A stretch of 64,000 nucleotides of DNA from assembly GCA_001179505.1 (NCBI GenBank), contig CDMY01000013.1, positions 1 through 64,000 on the forward strand, read 5' to 3'. The translations under genes and the position numbers were made by a program. A model generated the notes under the pieces. That model saw only the letters and a list, made by a program, of their open reading frames with translations. It did not search any database and was not told the DNA's origin. The stretch comes from Vitrella brassicaformis (lineage: Eukaryota > Sar > Vitrellaceae). Below, one piece after another: positions 1 to 10,938 of this stretch. The stretch's first letter is position 1. Every line of letters starts with the position of its first letter.

Positions 1-294
1 GGATTTTGGCATGTGTTTTACGAGTCATACCGCTCTACCTACTGTTTTGGCACACTTGAGCGTTGACTGACTTTGCTGCCTGTCTTCCTGCCTCTGCCTT
101 CATGTAAGTGGGTCGCCGATAAGCCCAGCCAGCCTGCATGTCACCGTGGGTCGCCGATAGCCCAGTTCGCCAAGGCCACGTGCCTTTTCGTGTTCGCCTT
201 CGTGTTTGCCTGCCTGCTTGTTTATGTTGGACCTCTCTGCCGCTCTTTTATCAACGCTCGTGATCTGTGGGACTCTGCTATCCACACAACAACT
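1..294. other. Left edge, no gene resolved
   Basis: Short overlapping open frames occur on both strands but none has a recognisable domain. The - strand coding segment at 295-603 may continue leftward through this stretch or beyond the window edge. Confidence 0.4.
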
Positions 295-603
295 TCAACA
301 TCTGTGACTGTGTGTCGAAGAGTCTTTGATGAACATGTTGATCTCTCCATTTTTCTTGGCCATTTGTTGTTCCATGTCGTAGATGGCCGTCGTGGCTTTG
401 ATGGCGTCAGCCTTCAGTTGCTCGAGATAGCAGAGTTGCTCGTCCACAGGCTTAGCAGAGAGAGCTTGAAGTCGGTCGCGATGGTCGTATTTGACCACGC
501 CAGGTAGCTGCTCCTCAGCTGCTTGCAGCTCTTTCCAAGCTCTGCACAGGCTGGCAAGTGCCTTGACGGTGGAAGGGACGGGCATCTTTGCAGAATTCAT
601 CAT
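295..603 (-). CDS. Possible first exon of a small coiled-coil protein
   Basis: An open frame of about 100 codons begins with two consecutive Met codons (600-603 side) and has charged, heptad-like composition (KELQAAEEQLPG, CYLEQLKADAIKATT, MEQQMAKKNGE), which suggests a helical or coiled-coil segment. The composition is unlike the surrounding low-complexity shadows, so I think it is genuine. The stop at 295-297 may be inside an intron rather than the true end. No family is recognised. The copy A direct repeat (about 786-955) lies just upstream of it, as copy B lies at the start of the - strand OTU gene at 14.8 kb. Confidence 0.4.
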   Translation of the reverse strand: MMNSAKMPVPSTVKALASLCRAWKELQAAEEQLPGVVKYDHRDRLQALSAKPVDEQLCYLEQLKADAIKATTAIYDMEQQMAKKNGEINMFIKDSSTHSHRC

Positions 604-785
604 GCACAATCCTGAATGACGGGAAAGGTGGGGGCAAGCGAGCGGGCCCCCTGGAGAAAAGGCAGTCTCTATCGGAGTCTCAACCGTTTCTCACCGCCCC
701 GCCTTCGTTTGAATCCTCCCCCTTCGTCTGATCCTCCGTTGCCTGAGGTTGTCTCTTGCGTGTGCGCTTCCTTCCCATCGAGCAG

Positions 786-955
786 AAGAGACGGAGAGGA
801 TAGCTCAGTTTGTTGTCGACCTCGCATCGTGCCACCCCGTTCGGCGTGTGTCTGCATCTGTATACGCTGCAGTCGACAGCCCAAGTACGTGTGACCATCT
901 TTGCACTGAGCGAATCGTTGTGCAGTATCGGCCTCGCAGGATATCGATGATGATT
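786..955. repeat. Direct repeat, copy A
   Basis: This segment matches 14796-15050 in the same orientation. Shared blocks include the run around 'cagaagagacgg', 'gcatcgtgccaccccgt', 'cggcgtgtgtctgc', 'acgct.cagtcgacagcc', then 'ccatctttgca' and 'cggcctcgcagga'. Copy A has the blocks nearly contiguous, whereas copy B carries about 95 extra bases between 'gtcgacagcc' and 'ccatctttgca'. The two copies bracket the Helitron-like region, so they could be terminal repeats of a larger element, or duplicated promoter/5' sequence of two - strand genes. Confidence 0.75.
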
Positions 956-3900
956 GAAGCCGTCAGGGAAGAACGTAATGCTGTCGTCACCTGTTGCCTT
1001 GCACACGGTAGGGATGCAATGTATGCATGCTCGTTAGTCTACGAGAGTGTCCTGCGCGTGTGGATGCGTGTGTGTCCCCCCTTCAGAGGCTCATTGATTG
1101 TTGAGCAAGGCAAGGGGTGGAGGACATCATACGAGTTGAACTTGGCTGAACAGAGCGAGACGTTTGTGCAGACTCATAGGGCGTCAGACTCATGGAGACC
1201 GAGGAGAGCGACAGCGACGATTTCATGGATTGTCTATCCGACTCGGATTTCGTCCCATCTCAAGAAGGTGGTATGCAGAGTGACAACGATTATGGTGGCT
1301 TCTCGTCGTCACTGTTGGGTGAGAACGTATCTGAGGCCGAGGGTGAGAGTACCGCCTCCGAGACAGAAGCTTCTGATGTCGAAGATGACATGGAAGGAGG
1401 CCAAGAGGGATCTGCCGTTCCTGTCCTGTGCAAACTGCAATGAGCCCGGCTACAACTGTCGGAGTTGCCCTCTCGTCTGCCGACTGTGCTTTCAGGAAGG
1501 ATGCGGTAGAGGCCGTCGATGCCCCGAGTATTCTCAATATGCGGTTTATCGTCGACGAGGCTATGCTGCTAGGAGACGTGAGCCACTTCTGGATGCAGAG
1601 AGCGCTGCACGTGTTTTTGGGAGGCACTGCTGTCACAACTGCGGCCGAGTGCCCATCACGGACCACCACATTCCCATGCAGCTCACGGCCGTGCCGTCGA
1701 CACGGCTGTCATCGCACATACGACTCTCTACTCGACGGGGCTTCATTGGCCGATTTCCACGGATGCGTGACATCGGCCGGCAAGAGTATGTCTTGTGTGA
1801 TGAGTGTCTTCACCATCTCACATCGTCGACAAACGAAGGGCCGTTTCATGACGTCGACCGGAGCACGTGATGTGTCGCCTGGCCGGCGATCCTCGCCCAC
1901 AGCATCGGCACTGGATCCATCGTCAATGCGAAAAGATCTTGTCGATTCTTCCTCAGTCGGTGACCCTTTTCTGGGCGGGTGCAGGTCATTTTTTCGACGT
2001 GTACAGCAGCTATCATGGTGATGGAGTACTGCTGTCTGCAATTTTGCTGCTCCGTGGCGATTTCACGTAAGGCACCTTGCTTGACGGCGTATGCAGAGTT
2101 GATTTCATTGATATTTTCTGCAGGTCACCTAGTTCGCAAGCCTCAGCACTGTTGGACATTTCCGTAGAGCGAGAGGCTATCATTGAGGCGATTGACGGGC
2201 TGGTCGGTTCAAATGCAGTGGCAGCATTTGATAGACACGTACCTCCAGAGGTGAGCGAGCCATGCACACTTGATTGCATTGTGTCTCCGCGGCAAGTGCG
2301 CATTGCATTGTTTCAACGCGTAGGTCCGGTGTCCGTTTGGCTGCTGGGAGTTCATTGAGCTCTCTGTTCTCTATTCAATGGGGCAGATCTGGCACCTGCT
2401 CGACGATACCTATGAGTCGCCCAAGAAAGGCGAGGGGATCGCAACAGACGGCTTTCGGACGGACTGGCTGACGTTTGTGATAGAGGACTTCTTCGGATGG
2501 CGCATCGGTCCGTGTGTGGCGTGGCGACGAGACATAGGGCTTGCCTACTGTTCGTGTCTCGAGCACGATCCAAAGAAGAAGGGGCCCATGCGGTTCCTTC
2601 ACGTGCCCAGAAACCCCTTCACGCCAGATGCCGTCGTGCCGACTGATGGAGACCGGCTGGCTCGAATCGTCCCCAAGCCCCATTGGTATCGCTTGAGGCG
2701 CCTGGGCAGCAACTCTGCCGCCACCAGCATGCACTTTGTGAATGTGGCCTACGACGGCATGTCCGGCTTCAGCCTCGTAAACCGAGCGCGTTTTGACCGC
2801 CAAGATTGGCGGCTTTTCGCCCTCGAGGGGTCAATCCTCAGCTGCAACCGGCAGCTGCGTGAGTATCACCTAACTCACGAGGACCCGGCGCATGCCCAGT
2901 GGGCTGAGGAGCACCTGGAAGGCTACTCTCGCGAGTTCCCTTTCGAAGCAGCACGTGCAGAAGAGCAGCCGTTCCGTGGTGTGGAGTCGTGTGGAGCAAC
3001 GTATGTGTCGTCGACCGATGCGCTCGACGATTATACGGCTTTCATGGCCTCGGACTCTATCGATGTGGATCGACCGGGTGGAGTGGGAGCGGCGCAAGGG
3101 CAGACCGACCGAACGAGCCCCGCAGCCTCCGGCGGCGCAGATGGAGGAGACAACGACGATTCCAATGTCCGTCGGGCCAATCAACGGCCCATCATCTTGC
3201 GCCCGCTTTGTTTGGTCCATCCAACCACTTCGCACGGTGCGGCAATTTACGCGATCCCATGTCTCAACCACCAATTCGGCGACCTTTGGCTTTTCGCGCG
3301 GCTCATGACCATGTCTCTTCTCTCTGCCTGGCGTTTGATGGTGGGGCGGATCAAGGCCGTGCAGCCTGTCCAGCATCCTCCTGCAGCAGCTGCGCACGCC
3401 CCAGGGACACAGAACCCCCCGCCCCCCAACAACAGCAGCAACACCAGCAGTGGACACGCAAGCACCACTAACGGAGGCCGTGCGTTGGATCCTCACTTGA
3501 TGGAGCGCCTCTGGCTGACAGACGCCGTCAACTTTGCAGTGGGCATTGTGGAGGGGCGAAGCCTACGCAACGAGCAGAGACGTGGCCGCGGCCGACAGCC
3601 AGCGACAAGCTACTCACGTTTTACGTCGTGGTTCTCACGGGCGATTGGTCGTCAGCCGTTCTCTCCCAACATGCTGCTGAGCGGGTTCCTCTGCTGGGAG
3701 GGCGTGAGGTGTGTGCCGTGGCTGACACCCCGCAGCGAGGGGATCACTCAGGAGGCCATTCACCGCGTCCTGAGTGGAACCGTCTTTCGTCAGCAGGACA
3801 GCGTGCTTCCAGTGCCCGATGTGTTGCTGTTGATGAACAACCAGCTGCCTGCGCAGGGGGATGTCTCCCTTGGTAAGATGCATGGATGTGGGTGACGGGA

Positions 3901-5589
3901 TAAATGGGCGCGTGAGTGCATGTGTCTAGGTCTCTGTATGGCGCTGAGTCAATGTGCTTGGTGTCATTTTGAATGTGTGGTGCAGCTACGGTCCCCGATA
4001 TGGTTCATAGCTTCGTGTTCCGCGGGGAGGCGTTTGATATGGTCTGCATCGTCTCGGTTCTCCCACGGGATCCGGAGGCTCATCTGACTACCGTCGAACT
4101 TCGCCACGCCGCACCAAGCTACAAGACAGCGGCTCTGATGCGGTGGAGCCGAGACCATCCGGGCCTGTGGTTTGCTAATGATGGACATGTCCCTCAACGA
4201 GCGGACGCCCTACTGCAGCGGCCGGAGGCTAGACAATGTGCTGCTACAGTCGCCGCCTCATCGACTACAGCCATGCACGTTCGGTATGGTGCGGCGGTTC
4301 CTGAGGATGCGGTCCTTCGCCAGCGTGAGCTGATGAGTGGCCAGGCCGTTGCCAGGTGTCACGAGCACTCCAACTACTTCCTGTGCGTCGTGTCTCCGAT
4401 GTCGCCGGTCCAAGAGTCGGTGCATTGCTGCCACCCACCCTATGATCCGACTGAGGACGGCATGACAGTCCGGCCAGCAACGTGCCAAGCCAAGGTTGTA
4501 CGATTCACTTGTCCGTACAAGTCTCACTGCGGCAGTGCTGTGAGCTGGCAGTGTCCGGTCGGTCTCTGCAAGCAGCACTTCACAGACGTCAGCCGGCAGG
4601 TCGAAGAGGGATCTGTATCTATTTGTTTCCGTCCCCGGCCCCCGCCGTCCGGCCCTTCAGCAGCACCCCGCCCATCTGCAGCCGCGGCCCCTCCCCAGGA
4701 AAAGGAGGTTCGAAGGGACGACGACGAGAGGGAGGCGGCCGCTCAGCGTGACCGGCAGGAGTGGGAGGCAATCAATGCGGCACTGCAATCGGGGCCGCTT
4801 GACGAACAGCCAGTGTGTGACGAGAGCGAGAATCCGGACGAGCACCGGGAGCGTGCCGCATGGCGGGCGACAGTGGACGATGCAGTCACGAACGTGGGGC
4901 CTCCCGAGTTCGGCACCGATGATGCGGCGGCCGACGCCAGGCTGATGGACCCGGACAGCAGCGAGCTCCCCCTCTATTCGGTCAGCCCGCATGGCGACCG
5001 CGTGTGGGCGCACCTGGTTCTTAACCCGTGCCTTCGACTCTTGCGACGGCGCTCGAAGCACGATACGCGGATGACCCTGTCGGCCGAGCGCTTTCTGCAG
5101 ACGCTTGTGGCCAAGGACGGTGCTCGTCGGGCCAAGTTGGAGTCCCCGGAAGCCTTGCTGTTTCCGAGTGTCTTCTTTGCAGACAAGGACGACTATACGG
5201 CGCTTGGGGCCCTTCCGGCCTCCATGCTGGCCTCTTCAACGTGGAACAAACAACGGCGGATCGCCTCCGCTATGGACCATTTCCGAATACGTCTTTGCGA
5301 CCACTCGCTTGCGACGGCGCGCAGCGACAACTACATCGCCTTCATGTACAATATCAAGACCGACATGGAGCTGTCGCACACTCATTCGGCGCTGGTGCTC
5401 AACCGAGGCCCGGAGTTTCTGCAGACGCGTCGAGACGGCCAGGCTAGGGAGGCGACGGACACGGCACTACCGATGGATGCGACAGAGGCCCGGAGGCGAG
5501 TCCGCGAGGTGAATGCCTGGACCGAGGTCGGTAGCGGCATCACCAACGAGAAGATCTCTACGGAGGAGCTGCTGCGGCCACTGGTGACT

Positions 5590-6780
5590 GGCAGGGAGCT
5601 TCCCACATACTTCTACACTGTGACACTCAATATGTCTCAGCAATTCGGTATGTAATCGAAAACTAACCGTATCCATCAATCAGTGTGTCTCTGTACATGT
5701 GTGTGTCTGTGTATGTGTCTCTTCGTCGCATCTCGTGTCTATGTGCATCGACAGGCTTCGCCAGGCTCTACAATCGCATCGTCGATCTGTACACGGACAC
5801 CGCCGGCAACAGAGATGAGGACGCTATTCATTCCTTCATGCCGCTGTTGCTGCGCTGCTGGTATCGGGTCTTTAAGTGGATCATCCGCTACATTAACGAG
5901 AGCGGCATCGCTGGCGAAATCCTCAAACACTGGATACGGTAAGGCACTTTTTGACGGAGCAAGGGTGTCTTGGCTGCGTGCGTGTCGTGCAGGGTAGAGT
6001 TTCAGGCCCTCATGGGGCACTTCCCTCATCTGCACGGCCTGCTGGCCACCTTCGAGGACCGCCTATCGACGATCGTCACCGATCGGGTCATCGCATCGAC
6101 CGACTTCATGGCGGCCCGCCGATCGTCGGACGTCGGCAAGCAGCAGCAGTATCCCATGGAGCACTTCACTGAGGACCGGCGGCTGCTGCGTGACCCTAAG
6201 GATCTGCAGAACCTTGAGGATTTCATCAACGAGCACCACCGCCACAACTGCCACACTGCGGGAGGGCGGTGCCTGAAGGAGGTGCTGGACCGGGACGGCA
6301 ACGTGAAGAAAATCTGTCGCCGGACACGGAACCGTGTGACCAACCAGCACATCTACGAGCGCATCACCTCAAACCACTCCGCCGAGACACTGAAGATACT
6401 AAGGGAATGGGGGCTGACAGAGGAGTCGGTGGAGCGGGCCGTCTATGTGAGCGGCCTCGACGGTAGAAGCCCCACTGCTGATGGCAGTGAGTACCCGCTG
6501 GAGCGCCCAGTGGTGGAGCTGGAGGGCGGCAAGCATTTTGCGCCGTCCGTGAGAGGCGACGAGGACATGTCTCCCTTTTTTCCGCCCCTGGCTGCTCTAC
6601 TGAAAGCATCCATCAACGTGCAGATCGTTGATTTCTTCTTCAGCGGTGGATATTTGGACAAGTACGTACATCAACAGGCGCTGCGTGTCTCCCCGGCATG
6701 TTCGTGGATCGATGGTGTGATGTCTCGACACACAAACAGATACGCAGCGGGCGCCGAGGAGAATGCCAAGGCGATATTGA
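5590..6780 (+). other. Helitron Rep (HUH endonuclease) domain
   Basis: Three Rep motifs appear in order across three introns. Motif 1 is PTYFYTVTLN (about 5600-5635). Motif 2 is RVEFQ...FPHLHGLL, with the HUH histidine codons at 6027-6029 and 6033-6035. Motif 3 is GGYLDKYAAGAEE, with Tyr codons at 6651-6653 and 6741-6743, and is only reconstituted by removing the 78-base intron 6662-6739. HUH Reps nick single-stranded DNA and form a 5' phosphotyrosine link, the first step of Helitron rolling-circle transposition. The catalytic residues are all present in this copy. Confidence 0.85.
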
Positions 6781-8439
6781 GAGTGGACAAGGACTCTGAC
6801 AAGAATGTGCTGACCGACGTCCGTGTGGACGGCCAGAGCATGCAGAATCTCAAGATCAGCGGCGTGCAGATAGCGGCTTCTCAGAAAGCAGGCCAGCCAG
6901 GTGCGGAGGATGCTGAGACGGCACCGGCTCACCAGCGCAAGAAGCAGGCGAGGAAGACAGACAGCAAGGACAACAAAAAGAAGGGCCGCCACCGCGACGA
7001 GCGGCATCGAGAGGCACTCAAGGTGTGCATAGCCCAGATGCTCTGGGACCTGCACGACTATCCCTACGTCGTCTCGTCCGTCGAATTCGTCCACGTGAAC
7101 TCGTGCCCGCCCGAGCAGCGGTGCGGGTTCACCCCTAAAAACACCAGCTTGTCCGCGAATGCAGTGCAGAACGCGCCCTAACAGCCGCGGCCCGCCAACC
7201 CACAGGGGTTCCGATCTGGTACCTCGCCCATTCCCATAGAGACACGGCAGCGCGACCTCGCCAACGTGCCGTGGCGGCAGTTTACCGAGCCTCAGCATGG
7301 GATCCTGTACGACCTCTTTACTACCTGGAAGCCACTGGATAAACTGGCCGTCTTCGGCATTCGGCATCCCGAGCTGCTGTGGATCGACAGCCTCGAGGAG
7401 TACTTCAAGTGAGTTTTTCATGGATACACCTTCACCTCCTGGACTCTAACGTGAATGTAATGTGTGGGTGTCTCAGGTGGCTGGTCATCTCTGCACGGCC
7501 GCAACTCAGCAGCCGGCAAACATACAACTCCTCTGTCTCTGAGGACGTTGCCGCCGTGCGGTTCGTCGACGGCAGTTTGCAGACGATCAGATTTCGACAG
7601 CGGTACCTCGAGGAAGCCAGGCGGGCCTGCCGCACACGCTGCTGTTCTGACGTGCGCCACGCTTCTCACGCGCCCATGGTGGAGCTGCTGGATCGCCTAG
7701 TGCGCTCCGTGGTGGACCTGAGCACGGGAAAACCCGACGTGGACGTCGAGCTTATCGACCGCTTCGTCAGCCGTGAGCCGAGACACAATGATCGTCCCAT
7801 CGCGATCGTCTTCTCATCTATTCGGCCGAGCAACCCGCACAAGTTCCTCATCCACCTCCTGTACAGGTTCGGGCGCTTCACGTGCGACATGGACCTGTTC
7901 GAGGTGTCGAGTCTGCGCGAGAGCTTCATCCATGCGGGGCTGCTAAACGATCGACCCGACGACAACACGGAGGCTACGGCGAGAGACGCTGATCGGCTGC
8001 TGCGGCTCTGAGCGCGGCGGGAGCTGTTCAACGGGTCGTTCACCACCAAGGCGTTCGATGCCGCCCTCGAGATGGCAAAGGCTACCATCTTCGACCTGTT
8101 TCTCGGGCGGCCCATCCAGCTGCCCGGGGTGCCGCTGGTCGACATGGCATCCTTGCAGTGGGAGTTCGAGGAGTCTGTCAAGGAGGCATGGAAGGAGCGC
8201 CGCAAGCGCCTGAGTGTGGCCCTGGCGGGAGTGCTCGACGTGCCGGCAGCGCAGCGGCCACAGCTGCTGACGACACTGCAGGAGTCGACTCTGCGGCAGC
8301 CCTACCTCCCTCTCCGTCCGACACCTCTATCTGCGGGCCCCACACCATCAGCACAACAGCCGCGCTGGCAGCCTAACATCCAGCGGGCCGTGTCCATGGG
8401 GCAGACGACCGCATCATTCGACGAGCAAACGGAGGCCTA

Positions 8440-9760
8440 CCACGTCGGCCAAGAGATTCTGGACGCTGCGAAGAGCGGGCTCCTCTCGTGGGTGCCCGGC
8501 CTGGTGCTCGTCGGACGGGCCGGCAGCGGGAAGACCCACGTGATGTGCGAGTTGGCCATGTACGCCATCGGGCTCGGGTTTGACATCGAGATCACGGCGC
8601 TATCCTCTAAACGCGCGCAGCAGTTCGGAGGCCTCCACGCTCACAAGCTCTTTGACCTCCCGGCGCACCAGAGCAACTTCCCGCCTCAGGTGCAGGCAAA
8701 GACGGCCATCGCCTCCCTCAGCCGCTCGCCGATCCGCTGGAACCTGCTCAAGGTCACTCACTGCTTTTTCATTGAGGAAGTGGGCCTGCTGAGTGCACAG
8801 ACCATCGCGGCAATCGACTGCATCCTTCGCTATGTCCTCAACAACCAGGTGCCCTTCGGTGGGGCCATCTTCGTCGGCACAGGAGCGGTCTGCCAGCTGT
8901 CTCAGCTGGGCGGAGACACCTTCTGGTCGTCCACCTATCTCATCACCTGCTTTCGCGTAGCGGTCCTCAAGCACGGCATCCGCTTTCTGGACCAGTGGCA
9001 GGAGGAGGTGGTGGATATCCTTGAGCGGCCACGCAACACTCCGCAGGAAATCGCCCGGGTCGTCCAGCTCGTCGCCCAAGAATGCAACTACGTCCAGCGA
9101 TGAGAGGACATTCCTGTAGCGGCCATCATAGTTTTCAGCAGGCACGAGGCGGAGAACGCCGCTGTCGACCGCTTCGTTCAGGGAGTGCAGCGAACCACCA
9201 ATGTTGTGATGCACACGGTGAATGCCATCGATGAGGTGTCAGACCTGCCTGGCAGGTACGCAGAGACACAAGGGTCTACATGTGATGTGAAGACGTGCGC
9301 GTGTCGCGTCAGGTGGAGGATAACTCGAGACACGCGAGTGAGCAAACGGCTGTCGAGCCACGTCGCCGAGGTGCAGCAACTTAAACTCTGGGATGGAGCC
9401 TACATGCGCTTCACCAGCAACGTCAACGACCGAGGCATCTCTAACGGACGTCTGTGCTATGTGGAGGACTCCTCACATGCCGGTGACCTCCAGACATCGC
9501 ATGTGGTTGTCCGTCTCTGCCCTCGGACGATCGACATCTCGTAGCTGCAGACAATCACACCAGCAGTCATCCAACAGTGCCCGCAGGTGCGAGTGCCCCG
9601 TGTCGCTACAGTTGGCATGCAGCTCGATCACCGCGGCACCATGGGCCGTCGCAACATGTTTCCGCTCGTCCATCATACCGCCTACACCATCCACAAGGCC
9701 ATCGGAGACACAGTCCCCCTGCTCGGCACCCGCATCATTTCAAGGCTCGTCGCTTCAAGA
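8440..9760 (+). other. PIF1-like helicase domain of the Helitron
   Basis: A Walker A motif GRAGSGKT lies at 8513-8536. A motif II-like stretch FFIEEVGLL follows near 8768-8795 and has Glu where PIF1 helicases have Asp. A divergent motif III (FVGTGAVCQLSQLGG, about 8870-8912) stands in place of the usual GDxxQLPP. After the intron 9256-9312 come the LWDGAYMRFTSNVNDRG stretch typical of the C-terminal helicase half and FPLVHHTAYTIHKAIGDT (motif VI-like, about 9660-9710). The domain unwinds DNA during transposition in this family. Stops at 9101 and 9542 fall inside it, and the altered motif II and III residues may further reduce activity. Confidence 0.8.
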
Positions 9761-10044
9761 CATCTGTATCACCTCTGGGAGAAAGCGCAGCTCCTGGTAC
9801 TCCTGTCTTGTACGATGCGCCTCAACCGTATCTACTTCAACAACACCCAGGCTGAGGTTACCGCTGCCATCGAGCAGCTGATGCGGGAGAGGTCTGCCTG
9901 GCTGGCGCACTGCCTGGCCAAGGTCAGAGCGCTGGACTGTCTCTCTACGAGAGCTTCCACCACCGGACAGAGCAGGCCTCTTGTAGTCGACTACAGCCAG
10001 TTCCCGTTCTCTCGGCGGATGATCGACATCCCGAATGACAATGT

Positions 10045-10330
10045 GGGATACGCTTACGCTCTGGGCAGCACGCGCGACGACTCCGAGTTCTACATCGGCT
10101 CGACCAACCGCCTGCAAGACCGCCTCGCCGAGCACAACAGCGGGCAGGGGCCGCCCTTTACACAGCGGCTGCATTTGCGCCCCTGGTATCTTATCGGGTA
10201 TGTGGCGGGGTTTGGCGACTCGGGCGACGTCGACAGCAACAAGGCCTCACGGCGAGACTTCGAAGCCCGCTGGGATCATCGCATGAAGCTCGCCCCGTCG
10301 TGTATCCATCAGAGGAACAGCTGCGATTGA
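10045..10330 (+). other. GIY-YIG nuclease domain fused to the Helitron helicase
   Basis: At the extreme C-terminus are GYAYALGS (GIY-like), EFYIGSTN (YIG), RLQDRLAEHNSG (catalytic Arg region) and, about 60 residues on, RRDFEARW (the conserved Glu). The spacing and the four catalytic positions agree with GIY-YIG nucleases. It is in frame with the helicase with no intron between, so it looks like a true fusion. Helentron proteins are known to carry an AP-type endonuclease; a GIY-YIG module in this position is not something I know as a standard arrangement. It ends with TGA at 10328-10330. Confidence 0.8.
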
Positions 10331-10350
10331 CGACATTGTCGCCCACATGA

Positions 10351-10402
10351 ATGATCTCGTCTCGCACTTTCTCGCAATGATCTCGTCTCGCACTTTCTCG
10401 CG
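10351..10402. repeat. Two tandem 26-base units
   Basis: The unit starting 'atgatctcgtctcgcac' occurs twice back to back (10351-10376 and 10377-10402), differing only in the last base. It starts 21 bases after the stop of the Helitron frame, so it is a candidate subterminal repeat of the element. Confidence 0.85.
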
Positions 10403-10938
10403 AACGGCGCCAGACCTCATCAGTGCAGCGGGCTCACGGGCGTGGTATGTGTCGAGCCAGTGCAAGCGCCCTCTTCCCGTCCATCCGACTGAGGTTACGA
10501 GCTATGTGTATGCTTCTTTTGAGGCGTTCTCTATAGGATATCTGCGTAGAGTGCAGAGAGACATGGTCTGTTTGCCATTGTGGGACTTTCAGCTATTGTG
10601 ACACCAAGCAAATCAGGGTCTTTGCCCGTGTGAACCAAATCAAAGCACGGCGGCGCTGTGTGCTTTCTGTTCAGCAAATTCATGCACTCACATATATCAT
10701 ATATATCAGCAGCAGCAACCTGAGGTCTTTGCCCCTTGTCGAGCGACGAAAATACGGCATATCGGCTCATGTCTTTCTGTGGAATAGCCTATGAATCAAA
10801 AGGTATACTGTTAAAGCTTATATGTATATATTCCCACACAAACATACATAGATACATACCTATCTATCTATCTATCTATCTATCTGCAGCAAACATACAT
10901 ACATACGTACATGTTTGATGTGTGTGTGTGCGCTTCGG
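10403..10938. other. Spacer between converging element genes
   Basis: No convincing coding frame. It includes AT-rich stretches and an (ATCT)n run at about 10858-10886. It separates the + strand polyprotein end from the - strand acidic protein end and would hold both 3' ends. Confidence 0.5.

Larger units (their letters stand above)
1192..10330 (+). pseudogene. Helitron-like Rep-PIF1 helicase-GIY-YIG polyprotein, broken
   Basis: The frame is assembled from exons at about 1192-2066, 2124-2250, 2324-3872, 3986-5647, 5755-5938, 5993-6661, 6740-7408, 7477-9255 and 9313-10330; every junction from 2067 on has GT..AG ends and preserves phase. Order of parts: acidic N-terminus, Cys-rich zinc-knuckle-like region (about 1420-1510 and 1625-1815), a CPFGC..F motif at 2330-2356, a long linker, Rep (5590-6780), PIF1-type helicase (about 8440-9760) and GIY-YIG (10045-10320). 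The frame is interrupted by TAA 7179, TGA 8009, TGA 9101 and TAG 9542, each followed by clear coding in the same frame. The N-terminal 1.2-2.07 kb also needs two frame changes (near 1380-1420 and 1910) and possibly a TGA at 1868. Length and architecture otherwise look complete, so this is a recently inactivated copy or one whose stops are bypassed; I favour decay. Confidence 0.75.

Noticed and set aside
1428-2021. Third-frame ORF in the N-terminal region of the element
   Set aside because: Cys-pair motifs and the splice-compatible frames are in the other two frames.
7179-9544. Stop codon reassignment as explanation for the open-through frames
   Set aside because: Host genes in the same window end naturally at TAA (31386), TAG (22493, 36854, 63981) and TGA (15985, 26815, 29034), so all three work as stops.
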